DNA from: Labilithrix sp.
GTDB lineage: Bacteria > Myxococcota_A > Polyangia > Polyangiales > Polyangiaceae
Reading direction: 5' to 3'
DNA: 64,000 bases
Assembly (NCBI GenBank): GCA_019637175.1
Contig: JAHBWD010000042.1
Span: forward strand, 1-64,000
Both the position numbers and the translations under genes were made by a program. The notes under the pieces are model-generated. The model ran no database searches. It was given only the letters and a program-made list of their open reading frames with translations, and was not told the DNA's origin. This document shows positions 7,690 to 16,377 of this stretch, piece by piece. Positions within the stretch are counted from its first letter, which is position 1. Each line of letters starts with the position of its first letter.

Positions 7690-8685
7690 TCAGTACCATA
7701 CGGCGCCGAGACCCAGCGTTCCGATGAGGAGCTGGCGATCTTCGACCGGCACCGTCAGCGAGAAGGCGACGCGAAAGTGCGGATTGGGGCGGCGCTCCGA
7801 GAGCGCGTGGAGCGCGACGAAGTCGACGGTGGCCTCCGCCGCGAGGAAGCTCAGGTGGCCGCCGCGCGCGGCGCTGCCTGGGCCGAGAAAGGTCCACGAC
7901 GGCGCCCACGCGAGGCCGAGGACGATCCCGCGCCAGACCATGTCGTCGAAGCTGCCGAGCCCCCAGTGGGCGCCGAGGTGGAGCGGGATCTGCGCGACGA
8001 GGAACGCCGACGTTTCGAAGACGACGTCGTGGCTGCGCGTCGATACCGTCGAGCAGAGCTCGCCGTCGATCGGAGGGATGCCCGCGGGGGTGTTCGCGTA
8101 GAGCACGTGGAGATCGAGGCCCGTGCCTGCGCGGAGCGCCCACCACCTCGGGCTCGCGCGCGGATCGAGGGTGAGAAAATGCATGTACGCCACGCGGCCG
8201 CCCACGCCGACGCCGCCGGCGCGCTCCTCCGCGGTCGCCGTCTGTCCGTAGATCGACGCGGGCGCGACGCCGCCTCCGGTGGCACACGATCCGGTGAGGC
8301 CGAACGTCTGGCTCGGCATCGCCATGGCCGTGATCGCGCCGCGCACCTCGAACGTCGCGCCGCCGCGACGCGCGCGCCACGCGCGAACGCTCTCGTCGTC
8401 CGGCGCTCGGATCCCGGCGGCGAGATCGAGCTCGGCGATCGCCTCCCAGGCGATCGTGCGCCGGTGGCCGTCCTCCGTCTCGAGGGTCACCCAGCGGCCG
8501 GGCTCGTTCTCGAGCACGCGGCCGCGTACCTGCCTGCCGTCGCGCAGCTCGATCCGATCGGTGATCGCTTCGGGCTCTTTCGCCGGCTCCTCCGCGCGCG
8601 CGGCGGAGGCGAAGAGCCCGAGCCCGAGCGCGCCGCTGCACAGAGAAGCGGCGCAACGGCTTCGGAGCTGCCTTCGTCGATCCAC
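7690..8685 (-). CDS. Secreted outer-membrane protein with N-terminal SH3-like module
   Basis: A 331-residue protein with a signal peptide (ALGLGLFASAARAEE). Residues 40-85 (DRIELRDGRQVRGRVLENE, RWVTLETEDGHRRTIAW) resemble the small beta modules that bind or present ligands in myxobacterial envelope proteins. The remainder has barrel-like alternation and ends in an aromatic residue (LGLGAVWY), which suggests an outer-membrane barrel. It starts 12 bases after the stop of the upstream gene on the same strand, so the two are probably co-transcribed. Function unknown. Confidence 0.65.
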   Translation of the reverse strand: MDRRRQLRSRCAASLCSGALGLGLFASAARAEEPAKEPEAITDRIELRDGRQVRGRVLENEPGRWVTLETEDGHRRTIAWEAIAELDLAAGIRAPDDESVRAWRARRGGATFEVRGAITAMAMPSQTFGLTGSCATGGGVAPASIYGQTATAEERAGGVGVGGRVAYMHFLTLDPRASPRWWALRAGTGLDLHVLYANTPAGIPPIDGELCSTVSTRSHDVVFETSAFLVAQIPLHLGAHWGLGSFDDMVWRGIVLGLAWAPSWTFLGPGSAARGGHLSFLAAEATVDFVALHALSERRPNPHFRVAFSLTVPVEDRQLLIGTLGLGAVWY

Positions 8686-8697
8686 GGAGGAAGCCCG

Positions 8698-10179
8698 CTA
8701 GGGGCCCTGCGGTTCGCTGGAGGCGGTCGGGTCGGCCCACGTGAGCGTCAAGACGTCTCTCGCGCGCAGCGTGAGCGCCGCGCAGTCGAGCGGTGGGTCT
8801 CCGCAGTTGTGGGTCGTCACCGCGTTGTCGCCGTCGCCCTGGCGATGCGAGATGCACCAGTGCCCCTCGCCGCTCGCCGGCGGACCGATGCTGCGCACGA
8901 CGACGAGCCCGCGATCGCGATCGCATTCGAGCGGTATCCGCATGATCTCGTCGAAGGCGCGCTTCATCGTGACGCCGGGCTTCGCCGGATCGAAGTTGGT
9001 CGCGACGAGATGGCGCTCCGGAGGGCGCTTCTCGCCGTAGTCGATGCTCACCGTCGCCGTGCGCGAGCGGATCGTGGGGACGTCGAACGCGTAAGGCACG
9101 CCCTCGGTGTCGCTGAGCTCGTGCACGCCGACGCGCACCATGAGCTTTCGCACGTCTTGCAGGAGCACGTCGACTTGCTCGAGCGTCAAGAAGTCTCGGG
9201 AGAAGTTGATCGGGCCTTGCTTCTCCGCCGGCGCGAGGGAGAACGGGTTGTACGCGTTGAGCCCCGTGTTGATGTCGAGGTTGCCGACGGGCAGCTCGCC
9301 CTCGTCGTCGCCGATGACGAGCGAGGCCGACATGATGATGTTGGTCACCTGGAACGCGAGGTCGCCGCGGTTGGTGAGCGTCGCCAAGACCTCGAGGATG
9401 CCGCCGCTCGCGGCGATGTCGTGCGACTGCGCGTAGCTCTGCGCTTCGGTCAGCGCGCGACGGATGCGCCGGATCTGGTCCTCGCTGAACGTGACCGCGA
9501 CGGCGTCCGTCGCCGATCGCTCGACGGTCACGGAGGTGGCGTCGGTGACCGAGACCATGACGGGGCCGCCCGGATCGCCGCTCGAGCCGGCCGCGGAGGG
9601 CGCTCCGCCCGAAGGCGAAGCGGGGTCCGACGCTGCCGGCGTGGTCGTCGTGGGGATCGGGATCGCGCTCGCGTCGGGGGGGATCTGCCCGCCGTCGCCC
9701 TGCGAGACCTGATTGGTGATCGCGCGCTCGCGAGAGACCGCCTCCGACGTCGAGTCGGTGCGGCCGGTCGTCTGGCTCGTGCCGATCCGCTCCTCGAGGC
9801 CCTCCTCCGTGAGCTGCTCGACCGCGAACGTGCGCGTCTCGCCGCGGGAGTCGGTGAGGCGAAACGAGATGAGCGGCGGACCGACGATGCGCACCTCGAG
9901 CGTGGGGACATCCGCCACGCGAGGATTGAATCGCAGCGGCGCGATCGTCGGGTCGAACGACTGCGCCACGATCTCTTCGCGATCCGTCATTCCGTCGCCG
10001 TCGGTGTCGGCGAGGACGGGCGAGGTGCCATAGACCTCGATCTCGTCGGCGTCGCTGAGACCGTCTCCGTCGGTGTCGACGACGCCCGCGTTGGTCGACG
10101 CGGAGTCGCAGGCGAGTGTTCGAGCGGAGAGCACGAGACAAACGATCGCTGCTGCCGAGCGCACGACTGCGCGATGCAT
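8698..10179 (-). CDS. Secreted thrombospondin type-3-repeat protein
   Basis: A 493-residue exported protein, probably a lipoprotein (signal peptide ending LSARTLAC). Immediately after the signal are two calcium-binding DxDxDG type-3 repeats (DTDGDGLSDADEIEVYGT and DTDGDGMTDREEI). A Ser/Pro/Thr-rich linker of about 60 residues separates these from a C-terminal beta-rich domain with cysteines (IPLECDRD, HWCISHRQ, HNCGDPPLDC). Calcium-stiffened stalk proteins of this kind sit on the surface. It is the upstream partner of the barrel-like gene at 7690-8685. Confidence 0.75.
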   Translation of the reverse strand: MHRAVVRSAAAIVCLVLSARTLACDSASTNAGVVDTDGDGLSDADEIEVYGTSPVLADTDGDGMTDREEIVAQSFDPTIAPLRFNPRVADVPTLEVRIVGPPLISFRLTDSRGETRTFAVEQLTEEGLEERIGTSQTTGRTDSTSEAVSRERAITNQVSQGDGGQIPPDASAIPIPTTTTPAASDPASPSGGAPSAAGSSGDPGGPVMVSVTDATSVTVERSATDAVAVTFSEDQIRRIRRALTEAQSYAQSHDIAASGGILEVLATLTNRGDLAFQVTNIIMSASLVIGDDEGELPVGNLDINTGLNAYNPFSLAPAEKQGPINFSRDFLTLEQVDVLLQDVRKLMVRVGVHELSDTEGVPYAFDVPTIRSRTATVSIDYGEKRPPERHLVATNFDPAKPGVTMKRAFDEIMRIPLECDRDRGLVVVRSIGPPASGEGHWCISHRQGDGDNAVTTHNCGDPPLDCAALTLRARDVLTLTWADPTASSEPQGP

Positions 10180-10300
10180 GCGCGGGGTCGAGCAACGGTC
10201 GTGCCCTCACGCAGCGTGCGTCGCAAAGGCGCGACGGTCGGGCGCTCGATACGCGCCCGACGCGTCAACGCCCATGATCGAGCGGACTACGTCGCTCGAC

Positions 10301-10699
10301 TCACCAGCAGCCGGCGCCCCAGCCGCCGCAGCCGCCCCACCCGACGCCGCCCCACGGCTGGGCCCAGCCACCGCCCCATCCCCAGCCAGGCGCGCCCCAT
10401 CCGCCGCCCCAGCCCCATCCGCGGCCCCATCCGCCGCCCCACCCGAGCCCGCGGCCCCATCCGCCGCCCCATCCGCCCCATCCCCGGCCCCATCCGCCGG
10501 CGATCCAGGCGTCGGACTTCGAGTCGACGTTACCCTCCGACGGATCGACCGTTGTCGGATCGGTCGCCGCCGCGTGCTCCTGAGGAGCGGCTTGCTCCAG
10601 GGGCTGCTCCGCCAGCGCCTCTTGATCGTCGACGGTGCTTGCGCAGCCGGCGAGCGCGACTCCGAGCGCGATCAGTGAAACACGAGTGATAGTAACCAT
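10301..10699 (-). CDS. Trp/Gly-rich repeat lipoprotein
   Basis: A 132-residue lipoprotein with a perfect AGGAGG ribosome-binding site eight bases before the ATG at 10699. The signal peptide ends in an LAGC lipobox (Cys19). A short acidic Gln/Glu/Thr/Asp linker (residues 20-62) leads into a tail of about 68 residues built from GW, GGW and GRGW units with 17 tryptophans and finishing GGWGAGCW. The DNA of the tail (10310-10500) is a degenerate tandem repeat of CCCCATCCGCC-like units. The tail has no hydrophobic core pattern and is likely disordered or aggregating at the outer membrane. Function unknown. Confidence 0.85.
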   Translation of the reverse strand: MVTITRVSLIALGVALAGCASTVDDQEALAEQPLEQAAPQEHAAATDPTTVDPSEGNVDSKSDAWIAGGWGRGWGGWGGGWGRGLGWGGGWGRGWGWGGGWGAPGWGWGGGWAQPWGGVGWGGCGGWGAGCW

Positions 10700-10956
10700 G
10701 CTGAGTTACCTCCTGGATCGTTCTTCGTTGCATGCGCGGCGCCAGTCGGGCAGCTCGACGAGACTTGCCGGCGGAGTCGACGCGTCGAGTTCGCTGTCGC
10801 TCGCTCCCCTGAGGAACGACGCCCTGGTGCAGATGTCCGCTCGAGTGGCTGGAGACGACGCCGCGATCTCGCAGAGCCCGGCCGGCCGTTCGTCGCTCGC
10901 GGCCGTCGCGTACGTCGACGCGAGCGCGCGGCGTGCTCGTTGCAGCGTACACGGAA

Positions 10957-11538
10957 ATGCCGAGGCGACCGCTCGTGGTCCTCGTGTCCCTGTCGTTGGC
11001 TGAAGCTCACTGCAACGCGCCCGTCGAGAGCGCAGCGCTCGAGCAAGCCCCACTGTCGGGCCCGCTGGCGAGCGAGAGCGAGAGCATTCGGGCGTCCGAA
11101 CGAGCTCGAGGGTGGGACGCGCTCGCGCGCGCGGGCCTGCGCGGGTCGCTCGTTCGCGACGGCGCCGATACGAACGTCACCTCGACGGCGCTCGACGTCG
11201 ACGGCGCGCGCTACACGGCGGGCACCTTCGTCGGGCGCATCGCTCTCGGCGGGCAGATCCTCCAGAGCCAGGGCGCGGAGGACATCTTCCTCGTGAAGAA
11301 CGATCGAAGCGGTAACGTCGTGTGGGCGCACGCCGTCGGGAGCACCGGCGTCGAGCGCGCGCCTCGCGTGACCGTGAGCGACGAAAGTCTGAACCTCGTC
11401 GCGATGACGACCGGACGGGTCGACTGCGGCCAGGGCCCGATGCGCGTCTGGAGCGGCGACACGTTCATCGTCTGTACCTTCGGGCTCACGAGCGGAGCGC
11501 CCCTCTCCGGAGGCGCGTTCCCGACGGGAGCGCCATGA
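10957..11538 (+). CDS. SBBP/beta-propeller-type secreted protein, short
   Basis: A 193-residue protein; I use the ATG at 10957 because it starts a signal peptide (MPRRPLVVLVSLSLAEAHC) that ends at a possible lipid-accepting Cys. The body contains one clear SBBP-like blade (ALDVDGARYTAGTFVGRI, ...DIFLVKNDRSGNVVWAHAVG). Proteins with such blades usually have 400 or more residues and several copies, so this one may be shortened at its 3' end, although it stops cleanly at 11538 without a visible frameshift. Divergent from the Trp/Gly-rich lipoprotein gene across about 257 bp in which I see no other gene. Confidence 0.55.
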   Translation: MPRRPLVVLVSLSLAEAHCNAPVESAALEQAPLSGPLASESESIRASERARGWDALARAGLRGSLVRDGADTNVTSTALDVDGARYTAGTFVGRIALGGQILQSQGAEDIFLVKNDRSGNVVWAHAVGSTGVERAPRVTVSDESLNLVAMTTGRVDCGQGPMRVWSGDTFIVCTFGLTSGAPLSGGAFPTGAP

Positions 11539-11565
11539 CGAAATCGAGAAAACAAAATGGAGAGA

Positions 11566-11595
11566 GCTCGCCGCGTTGCCGACCAACGGGCGAGC
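11566..11595. terminator. Possible bidirectional terminator hairpin
   Basis: A 7-bp stem GCTCGCC/GGCGAGC with a 16-base loop lies between the convergent ends at 11538 and 11672. There is no clean T-run after it on the plus strand. On the minus strand the sequence between 11672 and the hairpin is a long pyrimidine-rich tract. Confidence 0.3.
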
Positions 11596-11671
11596 CCAAA
11601 GGGAAGTCAGGTGAAAGGTGAAGAAGGTGGGGTGAGAAGAGTGAGAAAAGGAAAAAGAGAAGGATGCGTCA

Positions 11672-12523
11672 TCAGAGGAGCGGAGCCCCGACGGCTCCGA
11701 CTACGGGGGCTCCCACCGCGCCGAACGGCACGATGGGGACCATGAAGGGATAGAGCATGCTCGTGAACGGGATCGCCGCGGCGGTCAGCGCCGCGGGGCC
11801 GATCGGCGTCGCGAAGATGCTCAAGCTCGTCGCCGCCATCGCCGACGAAGCCGCGATGGCGGAGGCTTGCGCCATCGAAGCCGCGGTGAACGTCACGTTG
11901 AACGTGAACGGCGTGAACGCGTCGACCGCCGCGAGGTTGGTGAACATGAGCGCCGAGCTCGTGAGGGTCGGCGTGAACCAACCCGCGAAGCCCGGAGCGA
12001 CGACGCCGTCGGCGAACGTGGCTTGGATCGCGCCGACGCCCGGCGCGAAGGCGCCGAAGCCAAACCCGTCGACGGCGACCGGATCGTAGGCGCCGGCGAA
12101 CCCGAAGCCCGGCGCGAACGCGCCCGCGGCGCCGAGGAACGGAGCGCCCGCGACCGTCGCCGCGCCGGCGGTCGCCGCCGCGGGGACGAACGCGTCGAGC
12201 CACGGCGTCGTGATCCCGATCGGGAACATTCCGTCGAAGCCGGTGAGGCCGACGCCGATGTTCGAGACGCCGACCATGTCGAACGCGATCGCGCCGATGG
12301 CGCCGCTCGACCAGACGGAGATCGGCCACGTGCCGACGAGGCCGTCCCACGCGATCGGGCCGGCGGGCCAGATCATGATGTTGCCGGCCGCGGCGACGAT
12401 GCTCTGCTCCGTCGTGCCGGTCGACTCGTCGAGCGCGGCGGGAGCAGGTTCGGACGTCGCGCAGCCCGACGCCGTCGCGACGAGCGCGCAAGTCATGAGG
12501 GGGATGATTGTGCGAGCTTTCAT
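11672..12523 (-). CDS. Ala/Gly/Phe-rich hydrophobic lipoprotein
   Basis: A 283-residue lipoprotein with an AAGGA ribosome-binding site and a signal peptide (MKARTIIPLMTCALVATASG, then Cys21 in the ASGC lipobox). After a short acidic linker (PAALDESTGTTEQSIV) the protein is almost free of charge, with runs such as GAFAPGFGFAGAYDP and GFGFGAFAPGVG, many Ala, Gly, Phe, Pro and Thr, and a hydrophobic C-terminus (MVPIVPFGAVGAPVVGAVGA). It is not a classical membrane protein; it could be an aggregating or pore-lining surface protein. No family recognised. Confidence 0.75.
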   Translation of the reverse strand: MKARTIIPLMTCALVATASGCATSEPAPAALDESTGTTEQSIVAAAGNIMIWPAGPIAWDGLVGTWPISVWSSGAIGAIAFDMVGVSNIGVGLTGFDGMFPIGITTPWLDAFVPAAATAGAATVAGAPFLGAAGAFAPGFGFAGAYDPVAVDGFGFGAFAPGVGAIQATFADGVVAPGFAGWFTPTLTSSALMFTNLAAVDAFTPFTFNVTFTAASMAQASAIAASSAMAATSLSIFATPIGPAALTAAAIPFTSMLYPFMVPIVPFGAVGAPVVGAVGAPLL

Positions 12524-12876
12524 TGTCGTGTTCCTTTCGTGTCGAAAAGTTGGTGAGGTTGGTGAGGAGGAGCGGGGCGCATGAGCCAGCGCTCGCGAGG
12601 AGGTAAGCCGTGCCGTTCAAGCCGAGTAAGCGGTGCTGCGGTCAGCAACGCTCGTGCCCTCGGCGCGTGCTGGTGAGCTCGTTCGGAGGCCGACACCGCC
12701 ACGCTTGGATCGGCGCTCGCGGGCAGAGCCGTACGGACGCGTCGAGCTGCACCCGAGCTCTCCGTGCGCTCCGCGCACGCTTGTGCCGTTAACGATTCAC
12801 GGCGAAGGCGCGAGCGTCGTGTCGAAGGCAGCGCTTTTCGACGCCGCGCGCCGCACGGGCGCGCCGCACGCGCGCC
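12524..12876. other. 353-bp intergenic region
   Basis: Lies between the start of the lipoprotein gene at 12523 and the end of the aminopeptidase gene at 12877, both on the minus strand. It should hold the promoter of the lipoprotein gene. Short direct repeats (TTGGTGAGG twice near 12550-12570) are visible. I see no convincing gene, RNA or terminator. Confidence 0.4.
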
Positions 12877-15600
12877 TCATTTCTTCGGCTTGTCGGTGTT
12901 CAAGAGCTCTCGCGTCAGCGCCGACGCGCCGTGCGTCCGGAGCTCGGCGCAGAGCGAGACGTTCTCGAGCGCCTGCCCGAGCGGGCGCGCGGCCCCCTCG
13001 ATCTTCGCCGTGCGCGGCGTGTAGAACGCGGCGCGCTCCTCGAGCTCTGCGCGCGAGCACCCGACGCCGGCGGCGCCCACGAGCGCGACGCCGAGCGAGC
13101 CCGGCAGCTTCTTGACGAGCTCGTCCCAATGCGCGCGCACCCAAGCCTCGGTCATGGGTCGCGCGCGGCGGCGCCCGTAGGCGGCGCCGAGCACGTAGCG
13201 CATGTCGTGGGGGCGGATCTCGTCGCTCAGCGATGAGCTCATCGCGCGATCGAACGTCGCCGGATCGTCGAAGCCCGCGAGGGCGCGCAGCGCGGTGATG
13301 CGATCCTCGCGCGTCTTGCCTTCGCGGGCTCTGGCGAGGAGCTGATCGAGCCGCGCAGCGCCGGCGTGGCGCGTCGAGAGGTCGAGCGCGATCGTGGCCG
13401 TGTCGGCGTCGACGCTCGCAGGATCGGCGAGCCAGCGCGCGGCGTGCTCTTCGGCTTCGCGCAGCGTCGCGTCGTCTTCGGCGACGTCGCCCATCGTCGT
13501 CAGGACGGCGCGGCGGAGGATCGCCTCGTCACCGTCGGCGCTCTCGCCCGTCTTCTTGAGCCAGCCGAGATCTCGCTTTCGCTTCGCGAGGCGGGCGAGG
13601 GCGAACCTGCGGAACGCCGGCCGCGCCTCTTCTTGCACGAGGACGTTGCTCATGCCCCCGAGGATCGACGCGATCTGTTCGACCACGTGGCGCTCGGTCT
13701 CGTCGTCGAACATCGGCAGGAGCTTGAGCATCGCCTTGGCCGGGAGCTTGCCCGCCCGCACCTGGGCCCATGCGTTGGAGAGGAGCGAGATCTTCTCGGC
13801 GACGTCGAGCTGCGCGCGGCCGGCGGCGAGGCGCATCAGCTCGGCCTCGGAGAGCGTGAAGCGGTAGTAGCTCGTCTCCGCGTTCGGATGGATCCAGCCG
13901 GGGCAGCTCCTGCCCGCGACGAGCGAAGGCGCGCCGGCGGCGAGCTCGGCGCACGTCGACTTCTTCTCTCCCTGAGGAAGGACGCAGACCGGGATCACCC
14001 ACGCGCGCGAAGGATCTTCGGGCGCCTTCGAACCGAGCGGGCGCCACGGCTCCTGCGCGAGCTCGGCGTGCCAGCGCGCGCCGCGCTCGCACTCGAGCTG
14101 AGCGCTCACCTGCGGCACGCCGGGTCGATCGAGGAAGCCCGCGGCCATGCTGGTGACGTCCTTGCCCGACGCGCGATCGAGGGCCGAGAGCAGCCGGTCG
14201 GCGCGGACGCTCCGATGGGCGTTGCTCGTGAGGTAGTCGCGCACGCCTCGTTGGAACGCGTCAGGCCCCATCCAGTGCTCGATCGTGGAGAGGATCGCGG
14301 CCCCCTTCTCGTAGGTGATCCCGTCGAACGCCTCGTGCGCCTCGCTGGTCGACGTCACGGGCTGCCTCACGGCGCGCGCCGACGCGAGGCCGTCGAGATC
14401 CATCACGTCGTGGAGCGAGGTGACGGCGTCGAGTCGCGCGCCGTACGCGGGCCGCCAGAGATCGGTCACGCGCCACTGCATCCACGTCGCGAAGCCCTCG
14501 TTGAGCCAGAGATCGTCCCACCACTCGGCGGTGACGAGGTTGCCGAACCACTGATGCGCGAGCTCGTGCGCGATGATGACCGCCTGCGCGCGCCGCGCCC
14601 GCGCCGAAGCGCGCGCGGGATCGAGCAAGAGCAGCTCCTCGCGGAAGGTGACGAGCCCGACGTTCTCCATCGCGCCGGCGGCGAACTCGGGCACCGCGAC
14701 GATGTCGAGCTTCTCGTAGGGATAGGGGATGCCGAACCAGCGCGCGAGCGCGTCGACGATGCCGCTCGTCGCCTCGAGCGCGAGCGCGCCGAGGCCGGTC
14801 TTGCCCTTCGTCGTCACGAGGCGCACGGGGGGCTGCGTGCGCGCGAGCTCCTCGATCTCGAGCTCTCCGATCGCGAGCGCGACGAGGTACGAGGGCAGGG
14901 GAGCGGTGGGCGCGAAGCGGAAGCGCGTCTTGTCGCCCGCGTCGTCGCGCGCGATCTCCGGGGTGTTGCCGATCGCGATCATGCCCTTCGGGACCGTCAC
15001 GCTGATCTCGAAGGGGACTTTGTAGCCGGGCTCGTCGAAGCAGGGGAACGCGCGGCGCGCTCCGGTCGCCTCGAACTGCGTGAACGCGTACCAGCGCTCG
15101 CGATCGGACACGCGATAGAGCCCGGAGAGCTCGTCGTCGAACGGGCCCTCGTACGTGATCACCAGCGTGGCGTGGCCGGGCTCGAGCGCCGCGTCGAAGC
15201 CGAGCACGAGCTCCTCGGGCCAGGGGCCGGCGCCGCCGTGCGCCGCGCGCCACGTCACGCGCGCGGTCTTCGCGACGCCGCCGGCGATTGCCTTGGCGCT
15301 CGTGACGTCGAGCGCGCGCGCGTTGAGGACCACGTGCGAGGTCTTCGCCGGGATCTCGACCTCGATCGTGGTCGTGCCCTTGTGCCGCGGCAGACGCGGA
15401 TCGATCTCGAACGCGAGCGCGTACTTGACCGGCGTCGCGAGCGCGGGCAGGCGCCCGTCGGCGCGCACCGGGGGCGGCGGCGCTTGCTCGACGGGAGGAG
15501 GCGGCTTCGGCGGCGGAGGAAGCGGAGGCGGCGTCACGCACGAAGCGATCGCCGCGAGCGCGAGCGTGCCGATCGAGAGCGCCACCGAGGACCTCGCCAT
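12877..15600 (-). CDS. M1-family zinc aminopeptidase, lipoprotein
   Basis: A 907-residue peptidase of the PepN/ERAP type. The ATG at 15600 gives a compact signal peptide ending IASC (Cys21), then a proline-rich spacer (PPPLPPPPKPPPP) before the N-terminal beta domain. The active site is complete: GAMEN exopeptidase motif at 309-313, HELAHQWFGN with H345/E346/H349, and NEGFA with E368 as third zinc ligand. The C-terminal half is the helical domain of the family. It should remove N-terminal amino acids from peptides at the outer face of a membrane, which fits a predatory or scavenging life style. Confidence 0.95.
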   Translation of the reverse strand: MARSSVALSIGTLALAAIASCVTPPPLPPPPKPPPPVEQAPPPPVRADGRLPALATPVKYALAFEIDPRLPRHKGTTTIEVEIPAKTSHVVLNARALDVTSAKAIAGGVAKTARVTWRAAHGGAGPWPEELVLGFDAALEPGHATLVITYEGPFDDELSGLYRVSDRERWYAFTQFEATGARRAFPCFDEPGYKVPFEISVTVPKGMIAIGNTPEIARDDAGDKTRFRFAPTAPLPSYLVALAIGELEIEELARTQPPVRLVTTKGKTGLGALALEATSGIVDALARWFGIPYPYEKLDIVAVPEFAAGAMENVGLVTFREELLLLDPARASARARRAQAVIIAHELAHQWFGNLVTAEWWDDLWLNEGFATWMQWRVTDLWRPAYGARLDAVTSLHDVMDLDGLASARAVRQPVTSTSEAHEAFDGITYEKGAAILSTIEHWMGPDAFQRGVRDYLTSNAHRSVRADRLLSALDRASGKDVTSMAAGFLDRPGVPQVSAQLECERGARWHAELAQEPWRPLGSKAPEDPSRAWVIPVCVLPQGEKKSTCAELAAGAPSLVAGRSCPGWIHPNAETSYYRFTLSEAELMRLAAGRAQLDVAEKISLLSNAWAQVRAGKLPAKAMLKLLPMFDDETERHVVEQIASILGGMSNVLVQEEARPAFRRFALARLAKRKRDLGWLKKTGESADGDEAILRRAVLTTMGDVAEDDATLREAEEHAARWLADPASVDADTATIALDLSTRHAGAARLDQLLARAREGKTREDRITALRALAGFDDPATFDRAMSSSLSDEIRPHDMRYVLGAAYGRRRARPMTEAWVRAHWDELVKKLPGSLGVALVGAAGVGCSRAELEERAAFYTPRTAKIEGAARPLGQALENVSLCAELRTHGASALTRELLNTDKPKK

Positions 15601-15630
15601 GGGACGGCACACGCTCGTTCAGCGCGGCGG

Positions 15631-16155
15631 TCAGGTCAAGGCGTACGTCGGGGGCTCGAGCGGCTTCGCGGGGTGGAGCCGCGTCATCGACGCCGGGCAG
15701 GGGCGCGCGATCTTCGGCGGACGCGCGGCGCGCGCGATGACCTTGAGCTGGATGCCGGAGTGCGACGGCTCGATCCGTTCGGCGCGCGGCAGCATCGGCG
15801 GCTCTTCGATCGCCATCGATCCGACGGGCGACGTGACGACGAACGAGCTGTCGTCGAGCGTCCCCGGTCGCCACAAGACCGCGTGAGCGCCCGCGCGCCA
15901 CCGCGGCGAGAGCGAGAGACGGCCGGCTTCCTCGGTCAAGAAGCCGATGAGGCGCATCCCTCGCATCGACTTCGGCGCGTCGAACGAGCGCGCGGGCTTC
16001 CTCGCGCGGCTGATGAACACGCCGTCGCGGAATCGGTAGAGGCTGTTGCCGGTCTCGAGGCTCGCCTCTCCCGGAAAGACGCGCCGGCCCCTCGATTGCC
16101 ACGTCGCCGTCGAACGGGTGGCGAGCTGTCGGAGGAAGGCGGTCGGCGCGTCCAT
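15631..16155 (-). CDS. Hypothetical protein
   Basis: A 174-residue soluble protein, basic N-terminal half (FLRQLATRSTATWQSRGRRV) and a C-terminal half with a Pro/Ala-rich end. It lies 30 bp upstream of the aminopeptidase gene on the same strand and may share its transcript. I do not recognise a family; codon use and composition match its neighbours, so it is probably a real gene. Confidence 0.5.
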   Translation of the reverse strand: MDAPTAFLRQLATRSTATWQSRGRRVFPGEASLETGNSLYRFRDGVFISRARKPARSFDAPKSMRGMRLIGFLTEEAGRLSLSPRWRAGAHAVLWRPGTLDDSSFVVTSPVGSMAIEEPPMLPRAERIEPSHSGIQLKVIARAARPPKIARPCPASMTRLHPAKPLEPPTYALT

Positions 16156-16271
16156 GATCCGGGGTTCTCCTTGGCGTGTCCTACAGTCTCACACCTCTGC
16201 ACCCTCCGTGCCGGCCACCGGCGGCCGAACCCCCCTCACGAACGCAGGGAAAAATAGGCCGCTCCAGCGAT

Positions 16272-16311
16272 CGAGAGCTTGCTCTCGGTTCCTGGGCCCC
16301 GATCTCGGGGC
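16272..16311. terminator. Two adjacent perfect hairpins downstream of the PhoD-like gene
   Basis: CGAGAGC-TT-GCTCTCG (16272-16287) and GCCCCGA-TC-TCGGGGC (16296-16311) are perfect 7-bp stems with 2-base loops written here; real loops would open to 4 or more bases. On the minus strand they follow the stop at 16378 and precede TATTTTTCC near 16250. They may terminate transcription of the phosphatase gene. Confidence 0.4.
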
Positions 16312-16377
16312 TTCGGCGGTGAGCCTGTGTGGCGGGTCGATCCAGGTCAAGCTTTGGCCAGCTGCGCTGCCGCTTGC

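Noticed and set aside
10635..11003. 122-residue plus-strand frame between two lipoprotein genes
   Set aside because: Starts antisense to the Trp/Gly lipoprotein, has no ribosome-binding site, and overlaps the SBBP gene in another frame; composition looks random.
12610..13115. Small plus-strand frames in and after the 353-bp gap
   Set aside because: Arg/Ala/Ser-rich, no ribosome-binding sites, largely antisense to the aminopeptidase gene.
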